From NCBI GenBank assembly GCA_913047375.1, contig CAJWTV010000013.1:1-42312 (forward strand): a stretch of 42,312 nucleotides of DNA, in the 5' to 3' direction. The stretch comes from an uncultured Polaribacter sp. (GTDB lineage Bacteria > Bacteroidota > Bacteroidia > Flavobacteriales > Flavobacteriaceae). The notes under the pieces are model-generated. The model worked only from the letters and a program-made list of their open reading frames with translations. It made no database searches and was not told where the DNA came from. Each line of letters begins with the position of its first letter. Position 1 is the first letter of the stretch. A program made the position numbers and the translations under genes. This document shows, one piece after another, positions 27,070 through 35,639 of this stretch.

Positions 27070-27123
27070 TTTTTTTTGTCTTTTAAGTTTAAAAAAGTAA
27101 TTCATCTAATGATGATGAAAATA

Positions 27124-27489
27124 TTATTCTAAAATCTTTATAAAATCCTCAAAAGCAACATAATAGGGTTGGTTTTTAAAGACAGGATTCTCTACACTTT
27201 CTGCATTAGCAATACCAACTCCAGCAAACCAAACTTTAGCATTTTGCTTTTTAGCATGCTCCTTAAAAGTCTCCATCCATAAAACATCATATTCTTCTGG
27301 ATTTTGGATGTTATTTGTAGCTTTAACTAAAACAAAAATAGTTTCTTCCGATTTTTTAAATAGCACAAATTGAGGATGTCTTTTAAGCTTGCTATTTATT
27401 GCTTGAAACTCATACCCCATTTTCTCTAACTTCTTACCCACTATATTCATGGCAAGGTTGTGCAATTCTTGAGCTGTTAAAACCTGCAT
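27124..27489 (-). CDS. conserved small protein of unknown function, coupled to the helicase gene
   Basis: The 121-aa protein has no signal peptide or membrane segment. It has an N-terminal helix (AQELHNLAMNIVGKKLEKMG), then alternating strands and helices with HPQFVLF, FVLVKATNN and KVWFAGVGIAN. I do not recognise a function. Vague likeness to PD-(D/E)xK-type folds (Glu, then xVLVKA strand) is only a guess. I have a weak memory that similar flavobacterial proteins are labelled as an NqrF subunit, but nothing here supports that: no FeS cysteines and no FAD or NADH motif. It starts 3 bp after the helicase stop. Confidence 0.85.
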   Translation of the reverse strand: MQVLTAQELHNLAMNIVGKKLEKMGYEFQAINSKLKRHPQFVLFKKSEETIFVLVKATNNIQNPEEYDVLWMETFKEHAKKQNAKVWFAGVGIANAESVENPVFKNQPYYVAFEDFIKILE

Positions 27490-27492
27490 TAT

Positions 27493-28848
27493 CTATTTTT
27501 TCTTATTTCTTAAATTGTAATTTTTATCACCACGAGTTTTTGGTTTTTTGTATTTTTTAGCAATTTCTCTACGATATGAACCTCCTTGATTAGTTTTACT
27601 ATTTTTCTCGCTTTTATCGTGAAATGCAGGGCCAGGAACATATTCTAAACTTGTTCTATTTTTAGAAATCCCTTGATCTTCTCTTGGTCGTTCATCCTCT
27701 GTTAATAGAGTAGAAATCTCTACTTCTTCTGGAATTTCTAAAACAGGAATCTTAAAATCCATTAAAGATTCAATTTCTTCTTTAAATTCAAGTTCTTTTT
27801 TAGTTGAGAATAGAATCGTTTTACCTTCTTTTTCTGCTCTACCAGTTCTACCAATTCTATGCATATAGTTTTCAGGAAAATCTGGTGTATCAAAATTTAT
27901 TACATGAGATACTTCATCAAAGTCTAGACCACGAGCCATTACATCTGTAGCAACTAAAATACGATTACTCCCTTCGTCGAATTGACGAATAGAACGTATT
28001 CTATAGTTTTGAGTTTTATTGGAATGAATAACACAAGTTTCGCTACCAAAGACTTCTTCTAAATGTTTAAATAGCATATCTGCAGTTCTCTTGAAGGCAA
28101 CAAAAATTAGCACTTTATTAAACGTTTGTTTATTTCTTAATAAATTGTTTAATAAATTTACCTTTGTGAAAAAATTTGGAACACTATAACTTTCTTGTAT
28201 AATATTATCTAATGGAGTTCCACTAACTGCTATAGAAATTTTTTCTGGATTTTTGAAGAAATCTAAAATTAAATCATCTACATCTTGAGTCATCGTAGCA
28301 GAAAACATTACATTTTGTCTTCTTACTGGAAGCAAATCAAAAATATTTAAAAGCTGAAAACGAAATCCTAAATCTAACATAACATCCACTTCGTCGATGA
28401 CTAATTTTTGAATTGTTTTTAACTTTAAAACATTACTTAGTCCTAAGTCATATAAACGGCCTGGAGTAGCTACAATTATATCTTGGCCCTGAGCAATGGA
28501 TTGTTTTTGTGTGTTGATATTAGCACCACCATAAACGCCCAAAACACGAACATTAATATATTTTGACAACTTTTCTATTTCATCTACTACCTGCAAAACA
28601 AGTTCTCTGGTTGGCACTAAAACCAGAACTCTAGGATGATCTGTTTTTAAGTACTTTAAATCACGAAGAATTGGCAACATATATGCAAATGTTTTTCCAG
28701 TTCCTGTTTGTGCAATTCCTACAACGTCTTTACCAGACCTTACCACGGGGAAAGCTTCTACTTGAATTGGGGTTGGATTTACAAAACCTAAATCATCTAT
28801 GGCATATTGAAGTTGGTTGGATAAATCTAATTCTTCGAATTTAATCAT
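27493..28848 (-). CDS. DEAD-box-type ATP-dependent RNA helicase (DEVD variant)
   Basis: The 451-aa protein has a full helicase core: Q motif (NPTPIQ), Walker A AQTGTGKT (46-53), PTREL, motif II DEVD (152-155) in place of DEAD, SAT, and HRIGRTGR in the second RecA domain. A basic tail of about 60 residues (after 390) ends in KKK and probably binds RNA. The likely role is ribosome assembly or mRNA turnover. The small-protein gene downstream is co-transcribed. Confidence 0.95.
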   Translation of the reverse strand: MIKFEELDLSNQLQYAIDDLGFVNPTPIQVEAFPVVRSGKDVVGIAQTGTGKTFAYMLPILRDLKYLKTDHPRVLVLVPTRELVLQVVDEIEKLSKYINVRVLGVYGGANINTQKQSIAQGQDIIVATPGRLYDLGLSNVLKLKTIQKLVIDEVDVMLDLGFRFQLLNIFDLLPVRRQNVMFSATMTQDVDDLILDFFKNPEKISIAVSGTPLDNIIQESYSVPNFFTKVNLLNNLLRNKQTFNKVLIFVAFKRTADMLFKHLEEVFGSETCVIHSNKTQNYRIRSIRQFDEGSNRILVATDVMARGLDFDEVSHVINFDTPDFPENYMHRIGRTGRAEKEGKTILFSTKKELEFKEEIESLMDFKIPVLEIPEEVEISTLLTEDERPREDQGISKNRTSLEYVPGPAFHDKSEKNSKTNQGGSYRREIAKKYKKPKTRGDKNYNLRNKKK

Positions 28849-29206
28849 ACTCTTAATTTTTTGCGAAGGTACACTTTCTTAGAATTTTACCTTTCTAAAA
28901 GGTCTTTTAACTTTTGAATGTATTTAATGGAATCGTGACTTTATAATCTATCTCTAATAAGTTTATCATAAAACATCTTGAGAAAGTAAAAATGTTTATT
29001 CATAAATTGGTGATTAGACTTAATCATAATTTATTTCAAATTCTATTAAAAATTCCCACCTGAAACTTGTGATTCAAACCCCTGTTTTTAATTTTAGAGT
29101 GTAAAGAAAAACTATTGTAGTATAATGTTATCCTAATTATTTTACTGTGAATGTACAAATATTTGATTTTTATGAATCTTCGGAGAACTAGGTTGATAAT
29201 TATAAT
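28849..29206. other. intergenic region with no gene seen
   Basis: Together with the nqr terminator this is about 416 bp between the helicase start and the nqrF stop, the longest gene-free stretch in the window. It has many stops in all frames and no recognisable RNA gene. An imperfect hairpin (29002-29033, GATTA/TAATC core) and the palindrome CAAATATTTG (29157-29166 area) are the only structures seen. Both may be chance in AT-rich DNA. Confidence 0.5.
28864..28871 (-). promoter_or_regulatory. possible -7 box of the helicase gene
   Basis: On the minus strand TACCTTCG followed by CAAAAA has one mismatch to TAnnTTTG and a context like that of the der box. It ends 15 bp before the ATG. No -33 TTTG was found. 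Confidence 0.4.
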
Positions 29207-29240
29207 AAAAAAGCTGATTCAATTCTGAATCAGCTTTTTT
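29207..29240. terminator. terminator of the nqr operon
   Basis: A perfect 15-bp stem (29207-29221 with 29226-29240, loop ATTC) with A6/T6 at its base lies 24 bp after the nqrF stop. Read on the minus strand it ends in a T-run. Confidence 0.88.
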
Positions 29241-29264
29241 AAATACTTTTTATAAAATCAGAAA

Positions 29265-30575
29265 TTAGCCTCCAAAATCATCAAAACGAATATTTTCATC
29301 TGGCATACCAAAATCTTCTCCCATTTTTTGGACTGCCTTATTCATTAAAGGTGGACCACAAAAATATAATTCCATATCTTCTGGTGACTCATGATGACTT
29401 AAATAATTTTCAATAACACAATTATGAATAAATCCTATAAAACCATCTCCTTCAGAATCATTAATATCTTTTTTTACTTTCCAGTTATCAGTCTCTAAAG
29501 GATCTGACAAGGCAATAAAGAATTTAAAATTAGAGAAATCTTTTTCTAGAGCTCTAAAATGCTCTATATAAAATAATTCTGCCTTAGAGCGTCCTCCATA
29601 CCAATAAGTTACTTTTCTACCAGTCTTTAATGTTCTGAATAATTCGTATAAATGAGAACGCATTGGAGCCATTCCTGCACCACCTCCAACATATAACATT
29701 TCTGCTTCAGATTCATTAATGAAAAATTCTCCATAAGGACCTGAAATCACACATTTATCCCCTTTCTTTAAACCGAAAATATATGAAGATGCAACACCAG
29801 GATTTACATCCATCCAGCCTCCTTTTGATCTATCAAATGGGGGAGTTGCTATACGAACATTTAACATGATTTCTCTTCCTTCTGCAGGATAAGAGGCCAT
29901 AGAATAAGCTCTTTCAATAACTTCTTTATTCTTCATCACTAATGGTCTCAATTTAAATTTGTCCCATTCTGCTTTAAACTTATCTGGAGTGTCATGCTCT
30001 TCTGGATGAGCTGTTATATCCATATCAGCAAACTTTACCTCACAGGGTGGAATTTCAATTTGAATATATCCTCCTGCTTTATAGCCCATATCTTGTGGGA
30101 TTTCAACAACAAATTCTTTAATAAATGAGGCTACGTTATAGTTCCTAACGACTGTTGCATCCCATTTTTTTATTCCAAAAATTTCTTCAGGAATAGAAAT
30201 ATCCATGTCTTGTTTTACTTTAACTTGACAAGCTAATCGAATACCATGTTTTAATTCTTTCCGTGTAAAATGAGGTGTTTCTGTTGGCAAAGCCTCTCCT
30301 CCACCTGCGTTAACATGACACTCACATTGAACACATGAACCTCCACCTCCACATGCTGAGGGTAAGAATATTTTCTCATTCCCTAAAGTTGTCAAGAGCG
30401 TACTACCTGAAGCAACTTCAATTTTCTTTTCTCCATTTATTGTGATTGTTACTGGACCCGATGGTGATAGTTTTTGTTTTACAAATAATAATAACGTTAC
30501 TAATAACAAAACAATAGCTAAAAAAGCCACTACTGTTGCTAAAATAGTTCCTGAAGTACCTGCTGCTAATATCAT
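29265..30575 (-). CDS. nqrF: Na+-translocating NADH:quinone reductase subunit F
   Basis: NqrF takes electrons from NADH and passes them through FAD and a [2Fe-2S] cluster into the Na+ pump. The 436-aa protein has one N-terminal membrane helix (about 8-32). A ferredoxin domain has cluster ligands C75, C81, C84 and C116. The FNR-like domain has RAYSMASYP for FAD, YVGGGAGMAPM for NADH and a C-terminal YFCGPP motif. It is the last gene of the operon, one base after nqrE, followed by a hairpin terminator. Confidence 0.97.
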   Translation of the reverse strand: MILAAGTSGTILATVVAFLAIVLLLVTLLLFVKQKLSPSGPVTITINGEKKIEVASGSTLLTTLGNEKIFLPSACGGGGSCVQCECHVNAGGGEALPTETPHFTRKELKHGIRLACQVKVKQDMDISIPEEIFGIKKWDATVVRNYNVASFIKEFVVEIPQDMGYKAGGYIQIEIPPCEVKFADMDITAHPEEHDTPDKFKAEWDKFKLRPLVMKNKEVIERAYSMASYPAEGREIMLNVRIATPPFDRSKGGWMDVNPGVASSYIFGLKKGDKCVISGPYGEFFINESEAEMLYVGGGAGMAPMRSHLYELFRTLKTGRKVTYWYGGRSKAELFYIEHFRALEKDFSNFKFFIALSDPLETDNWKVKKDINDSEGDGFIGFIHNCVIENYLSHHESPEDMELYFCGPPLMNKAVQKMGEDFGMPDENIRFDDFGG

Positions 30576-30576
30576 A

Positions 30577-31308
30577 TTACTGCTTGTTTGTATTTGTGTT
30601 GTCTGCTACAATTTCTTTAGCGTCTTCTGTAATTAATTCTTTTTTTTCAATCTTTGAATCTACTTTTGATATTTCTTTTTTCTCTTCATCTCCACCTGTT
30701 AACATTCCCCCAAAACTCATAAAACCGATTGCCATTAAACCTGTAATTATAAAAGTGATTCCTAAACCTCTTAAAGCTGGTGGAACACTAGAATATCGTA
30801 TTTTTTCTCGAATTGCTGCAATCGCTAAGATTGCTAAAAACCAACCAATTCCAGATCCTATACCATATGTTAATGATAACCCTAGTGTAGGTATTTCACG
30901 AGATTGCATAAATAAACTTCCTCCTAATATTGCACAGTTTACTGCAATTAATGGTAAAAAAATACCTAGTGAATTGTAAAGTGATGGTGAAAATTTTTCT
31001 ACAATTATTTCAACCAACTGAACCATTGTTGCGATGGTTGCGATAAACATTATAAATGATAAGAAGCTTAGATCGTATTCTGCATATTCTTCACCTAACC
31101 AGGATAAAGCACCTTCTTGCAAAATATATTGATCTAATAACCAGTTTAAAGGCACCGTTACTGCCAATACAAAAATCACAGCTGCTCCTAAACCTACAGC
31201 TGTTGAAACTTTTTTAGATACTGCTAGGTAAGAGCACATTCCTAAAAATGTCGCAAATACCATATTATCTATAAATATCGATTTGAAAAATAATTCTAAA
31301 TGCTCCAT
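30577..31308 (-). CDS. nqrE: Na+-NQR subunit E, with charged C-terminal tail
   Basis: NqrE is one of two inverted-topology membrane subunits, with six helices, that pair with NqrD. The membrane part (about 1-200) is normal: [10 protein letters not shown] at the start, the [11 protein letters not shown] helix with the cluster-binding cysteine, and [10 protein letters not shown]. Usual length is about 200 aa, but this protein has 243 aa. The last 40 residues are hydrophilic and Lys/Glu-rich. There is no sign of a frameshift; the frame runs cleanly to a stop 1 bp before nqrF. Confidence 0.96.
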   Translation of the reverse strand: MEHLELFFKSIFIDNMVFATFLGMCSYLAVSKKVSTAVGLGAAVIFVLAVTVPLNWLLDQYILQEGALSWLGEEYAEYDLSFLSFIMFIATIATMVQLVEIIVEKFSPSLYNSLGIFLPLIAVNCAILGGSLFMQSREIPTLGLSLTYGIGSGIGWFLAILAIAAIREKIRYSSVPPALRGLGITFIITGLMAIGFMSFGGMLTGGDEEKKEISKVDSKIEKKELITEDAKEIVADNTNTNKQ

Positions 31309-31334
31309 ATTCTATATTTTAAAAACGTAAAGGT

Positions 31335-31982
31335 TTAATTTTCTTCTATTAATGATGTATTTTTACTACGCTGTATCCAGATAATAATACCTACCACAAT
31401 TAACGCCATTGGTGATAATAACATGAATCCGTTATTTTCATACCCTATAGCGTATAATCCTGTTTTTTCAATTGGATCACCTAAAACTTTTATTCCTAAT
31501 AAGGTTCCTGAACCTAAAAGTTCTCTAAAAAATCCAACTACAATTAAAATCGCACCGTATCCTATAGAGTTTCCAATTCCATCTAAAAAAGCTCTCCATG
31601 GACCATTTCCTAAAGCAAACGCTTCAAAACGCCCCATTATGATACAATTTGTAATAATTAAACCAACAAATACAGATAATGTTTTACTTAGTTCATAGGC
31701 AAAAGCCTTAAGCACTAAATCAACAATAATTACCAAAGTGGCAACCACAATTAATTGAACTATAATTCTAATTTTTGACGGTATGATATTTCTCATTAAA
31801 GATATTACAACATTCCCTAAACCTAATACAAACATTACTGAAACAGACATTACAATAGATGCTTCTAATTCTGCTGTAATTGCTAATGCTGAACAAATAC
31901 CTAATACTTGAATAGTAATTGGGTTATTATCTAATAATGGATCTGTAATTAATTTTGCGTCTTTTTTTGATAAAAGTCCCAT
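31335..31982 (-). CDS. nqrD: Na+-NQR subunit D
   Basis: NqrD is the membrane partner of NqrE. The 215-aa protein has six hydrophobic helices. GICSALAIT carries the cysteine matching the cluster ligand in NqrE, and TNCIIMGRFEAFA carries the second. DGIGNSIGYG is also typical of the family. It lies 3 bp from nqrC and 26 bp from nqrE in the operon, with no sign of a separate promoter. Confidence 0.96.
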   Translation of the reverse strand: MGLLSKKDAKLITDPLLDNNPITIQVLGICSALAITAELEASIVMSVSVMFVLGLGNVVISLMRNIIPSKIRIIVQLIVVATLVIIVDLVLKAFAYELSKTLSVFVGLIITNCIIMGRFEAFALGNGPWRAFLDGIGNSIGYGAILIVVGFFRELLGSGTLLGIKVLGDPIEKTGLYAIGYENNGFMLLSPMALIVVGIIIWIQRSKNTSLIEEN

Positions 31983-31985
31983 AAA

Positions 31986-32732
31986 TTATTTTTTTAATGT
32001 TTTAAAATAGGGCACATACATTGCCAAGTCTTTCTTTATCATTGCAGAGACACCATCACCAGTAATTGTTGCACCAGCTATCGCATCTACTTCATAATCT
32101 AACTTTTCTAAATTTTTTGGATCGTTATTACCTTTGGCAACTCTAATACCTTTAAATTCTCCTTTTTCATTTAGTAAATGTTCCCCAATAAAGTCGTCCA
32201 TAAAATAACGTTGTTTGATATTTGCTCCCAAACCTGGAGTTTCTCCTTTATGATCAAAATAAGCTCCTTGAACGATCATATTTTTATCCATAGCAACATA
32301 GCCCCAAATTGCATCCCAAAGACCTTTACCTCTTATCGGAGCTACATAAAATGTTTTACCATCTTTTTCTCCAATAAATAAAGGCAATCTTCTTTTTTTC
32401 CCTTGTTTTGCTAGAGTCTGTTCTTTTTTAACCTCTATTAAATAAGCTTTATTATCCTCAGTGATTTCGTTACCTTGAATTATTAATTGCTTGGTTATAT
32501 ATTTTGTAAATTCTGTTCCTGCAATATCTGTAGAAACAAAATTTGCACTAGATTCATCATTTTCGTTTACACCCATTGCATAGAGTATATTCTGTTGTTT
32601 TTCTATTCTTTTATTCTCGTCAATATTTGGTTTTAAAGACGATGCAAAGAAGGCTAACAAAGAACCCACGACTAAAACCATTATAATGGCGAAAATCATT
32701 GTATAACTGTTACTATCTGTTCTCTTACTCAT
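31986..32732 (-). CDS. nqrC: Na+-NQR subunit C (FMN-binding)
   Basis: NqrC carries covalent FMN on a threonine in its periplasmic domain. The 248-aa protein has one N-terminal helix (about 10-30) and an FMN-binding domain with GLWDAIWGY and TPGLGA. The attachment motif is DAIAGATIT with predicted acceptor T222. The usual motif has Ser or Thr three places before the acceptor (S/T-G-A-T); here it is Ala. ApbE, which would add the FMN, is encoded 6 kb away. It lies 2 bp from nqrB. Confidence 0.95.
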   Translation of the reverse strand: MSKRTDSNSYTMIFAIIMVLVVGSLLAFFASSLKPNIDENKRIEKQQNILYAMGVNENDESSANFVSTDIAGTEFTKYITKQLIIQGNEITEDNKAYLIEVKKEQTLAKQGKKRRLPLFIGEKDGKTFYVAPIRGKGLWDAIWGYVAMDKNMIVQGAYFDHKGETPGLGANIKQRYFMDDFIGEHLLNEKGEFKGIRVAKGNNDPKNLEKLDYEVDAIAGATITGDGVSAMIKKDLAMYVPYFKTLKK

Positions 32733-32734
32733 AA

Positions 32735-34012
32735 TTAGGCAGTTTTAACTTTAGTACGTTTTAATCTCATATTTATATTCCCTTGAACCACATAGTGGTC
32801 AATTGTTGGTGCAAATACATTCATTAATAAAATAGCTAAGAATACTCCTTCAGGATATGCAGGATTGAATACACGTATCATAATTGAAATAAAACCAATT
32901 AGAAAACCATAAATCCATTTTCCTTTATTTGTTTGTGAAGCTGTTACAGGATCTGTGGCCATATATACTGCTCCAAATGCTAATCCTCCAATCATTAAAT
33001 GCTCCCACCAAATGGTGTTCATTAATCCATAAAACTTGCTTGATTCTGTAATAATACCTGCAGCTACAATTTGATTAAAAATAAGCCCCATTACCGCTGC
33101 TCCTATGAAGGTGGAAAGAATAATTCTCCAACTACCAATTTTTGTAAAAATTAAAATGGCAGCACCCAAAAGGATTAATAATGTTGATGTTTCTCCTACA
33201 GAACCTGGTATAAACCCCAAAAATTTATCCCAATTAGAATATAACTCATTAGCTCTATCTCCATAAGTAGTTACAACATCAGCAATACCATTAGCTCCCT
33301 TAATAGTTAATTCTTGACCCGCTTTAGCATAATACCCTAACATTGTTTCACCTGAAATTGCATCTGCACTTCCTGATTTTTCAACAGCGTCATAAACCCA
33401 AACTTTATCTCCAGACATCCAAGTTGGGTATGCAAAAAATAAGAAAGCTCTGATTGTTAGAGCAGGGTTCAAAATATTCATTCCTGTTCCACCAAAAACT
33501 TCTTTACCAATTACTACTCCAAACACAACTGCAACAGACAACATCCACAATGGAGTATCTACTGGTACAATTAATGGAACTAGCATTCCGGTTACTAAGT
33601 ATCCTTCTTCAACTTCATGTCCTTTTATAATCGCAAAAATAAACTCCACTAAAAGCCCTACTCCGTATGAAACAATTACTAATGGTAATACTTTTATAAT
33701 TCCAATCCAAAAATTATCCATTGTTAGGAAAGAACCTAATACAGTAAATTCTGAGGTAATCCCTTTTGCAGCTTTTATAGCTTCATAGTGCTGATAACCT
33801 GCATTAAACATTCCAAAAAGCAAACATGGAACTAAAGACATAATTACAATATTCATTGTACGCTTTAAATCATCAGCTGCTTTGATATGAGTTCCTCCCT
33901 GGGTTACTTCATTTGGTAAATATAAAAAGGTATGAACTGCATTAAAAGCAGGTGCCATTTTAGTTCCTTTATATTTCTCTTTTAAAATATGTAAATTTTG
34001 TTTTAAACCCAT
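32735..34012 (-). CDS. nqrB: Na+-NQR subunit B (FMN- and riboflavin-binding)
   Basis: NqrB is the large membrane subunit, with about ten helices, which holds a covalent FMN and forms part of the Na+ path. The 425-aa protein has FGGTGMNILNPAL and the GPMxxTDP-like MATDPVTAS block. The expected FMN attachment region is DAISGETML with acceptor T223. This is the D-x-x-S-G-A-T motif with Glu in place of Ala. The spacing is otherwise correct. It lies 4 bp from nqrA. Confidence 0.95.
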   Translation of the reverse strand: MGLKQNLHILKEKYKGTKMAPAFNAVHTFLYLPNEVTQGGTHIKAADDLKRTMNIVIMSLVPCLLFGMFNAGYQHYEAIKAAKGITSEFTVLGSFLTMDNFWIGIIKVLPLVIVSYGVGLLVEFIFAIIKGHEVEEGYLVTGMLVPLIVPVDTPLWMLSVAVVFGVVIGKEVFGGTGMNILNPALTIRAFLFFAYPTWMSGDKVWVYDAVEKSGSADAISGETMLGYYAKAGQELTIKGANGIADVVTTYGDRANELYSNWDKFLGFIPGSVGETSTLLILLGAAILIFTKIGSWRIILSTFIGAAVMGLIFNQIVAAGIITESSKFYGLMNTIWWEHLMIGGLAFGAVYMATDPVTASQTNKGKWIYGFLIGFISIMIRVFNPAYPEGVFLAILLMNVFAPTIDHYVVQGNINMRLKRTKVKTA

Positions 34013-34016
34013 AACC

Positions 34017-35366
34017 TTATCCTAATTCTTCTCTCATTAAATCTAAACCTTCACGTATTATTTTTTGATGAGGTTGTTTAGATACACAAATAAATTCTGT
34101 TAGTGCAAAATCTTCTGGAGCAACTTCATAAGCTCCTAAAGCTTCCATCTCGTCTAAATCTTTATACATACAGGCTTTTAATAGCTGCATAGGATAAATG
34201 TCTAACGGAAAAACTTTCTCATAAGAGCCCGTAATAACAAAAGCCCTGTGTTCTCCGTTGGTATTTGTATTTAAATCATATTTCTTTTTTGGTGTTAACC
34301 ATGAAAAAGTAAGTGCTCTAGATGTAGAAATTTTATTAAAAATTGGCTTATTCCAACCAAAAAACTCATAATCATCTCCTTCTGGTATTGCTGTAATTTG
34401 ATTATCATAATAACCAATAAAATCTTCTTCTTTTATATGATTCCCCGATAAAACATTACCACTTATGATTCTAGTATTATTATTTTCTAAATTGTTTTCA
34501 ACTAAACCATTAATCTGTGCTCCAGCAATAGCAGTTACATATTTAGGCTTATTGAATTTAGATCCTGTTAAAGCTATTGTTCTTGTTACATTTAACTTTC
34601 CTGATAATAATAATTCTCCAATCACTAATAAATCTTGAGGTGAAACTACCCAGATAACTTCTCCTTTATTTATAGGATCTATTTGTGAAATTTGAGTTCC
34701 AACATTTCCCACAGGGTGAGGACCAGAAACTTTGTGAAGCTCTATACCCTCTAAATTACTAAAGGGAGAATTTGTGTTTTCTCCGACAGAAACATGTACT
34801 TTCCCTTTACTTAATTTACCAACTGCTGTCAAAGCTAATTGTAATTCCAATTCTTTCCCTTTAAGAGTATAATCTAAATCAGCTGCTAAAGGAGCACTAT
34901 CGTATGCAGAAATGAAAATAGCTTTTGGTGATTGATTTGGATTTGCAATAACATCGTAAGGGCGTTGTTTTACAAATGGCCAACAACCTGAGGATAATAA
35001 GTGATTTTTTACTTCTTCTGGAGACATTTTATCTACATCTTTTACTCCAAAATCTTTATATTCTTGCGTTATGTTTCCAGCTATTATAATTGCTAAAACT
35101 CTTCTTCTTTCTCCACGAATAACATCGGTTACCTTACCACTTACAGGGCTTGGAAATAAAATACGTTCGTCACTTTTAGAATAAAAAAGTGTGTCTCCAG
35201 CCTTTACTTCTGAACCTTCTTTGGCAACTAGCTTAACGGTTATTCCGTGAAAATCTGAGGGTCTTATTGCATAAACACCACCTGCTAAAATCTGAGTGGT
35301 TACTTGTTTTGCGTCACCTACAAGGCTAATATCAAGTCCTTTTTTTATACTGATGTCTTTTGACAT
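34017..35366 (-). CDS. nqrA: Na+-NQR subunit A
   Basis: NqrA is the peripheral cytoplasmic subunit, first in the operon. The 449-aa protein starts with a barrel-sandwich domain (KKGLDISLVG, FPSPVSGKV). The central motifs GPHPVGNVGTQI and ALTGSKF and the late TGSYEKVFPLDIYPMQLLK are typical. It has no membrane segment. The full order nqrA-B-C-D-E-F with gaps of 1-26 bp is a standard operon; the complex is the main NADH oxidation route and sodium pump of many marine bacteria. Confidence 0.97.
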   Translation of the reverse strand: MSKDISIKKGLDISLVGDAKQVTTQILAGGVYAIRPSDFHGITVKLVAKEGSEVKAGDTLFYSKSDERILFPSPVSGKVTDVIRGERRRVLAIIIAGNITQEYKDFGVKDVDKMSPEEVKNHLLSSGCWPFVKQRPYDVIANPNQSPKAIFISAYDSAPLAADLDYTLKGKELELQLALTAVGKLSKGKVHVSVGENTNSPFSNLEGIELHKVSGPHPVGNVGTQISQIDPINKGEVIWVVSPQDLLVIGELLLSGKLNVTRTIALTGSKFNKPKYVTAIAGAQINGLVENNLENNNTRIISGNVLSGNHIKEEDFIGYYDNQITAIPEGDDYEFFGWNKPIFNKISTSRALTFSWLTPKKKYDLNTNTNGEHRAFVITGSYEKVFPLDIYPMQLLKACMYKDLDEMEALGAYEVAPEDFALTEFICVSKQPHQKIIREGLDLMREELG

Positions 35367-35402
35367 AGGTTTTGTTAATTTTATTTATCTAAAAAAATCA
35401 TG

Positions 35403-35410
35403 CAAATTTA
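35403..35410 (-). promoter_or_regulatory. -7 box of the nqr operon
   Basis: On the minus strand TAAATTTG followed by CATG fits TAnnTTTG and ends 36 bp before the nqrA ATG. The leader would be about 30 nt. No -33 TTTG was found. Confidence 0.5.
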
Positions 35411-35447
35411 ATGGTTTTGCCTCTTATTTTTGATATAATCTACTGTA

Positions 35448-35455
35448 TATATTTG
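35448..35455 (+). promoter_or_regulatory. possible -7 box for the T9SS plug gene
   Basis: TATATTTG on the plus strand fits TAnnTTTG. The leader to the preferred ATG at 35640 would be about 180 nt, which is long for this genome, so a nearer promoter may exist. Confidence 0.35.
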
Positions 35456-35639
35456 TTAAATATTATTATTTATACTAGTTCTAAATAACTAAACTACAAA
35501 AAATAATTCATTCAACTTTTGAAGATTATTTAAGGCTAAAGACTCTAAAAAAAGAGGAAATTAAATAATCCAAAAAGAGAATGTTTTGTTCATTGGTGTT
35601 ATGAGCGTAAAAAAAATTACTTTTGATGAAAATTTATAT

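Noticed and set aside
27124..27489. Small protein as a Na+-NQR subunit
   Set aside because: It has no cluster cysteines, flavin or NADH motif, and the operon already has a complete nqrF.
33000..33060. TDPVTAS of NqrB as the FMN attachment motif
   Set aside because: It lies in a later helix block and lacks the G-A-T pattern. DAISGET at T223 has the right spacing and position.
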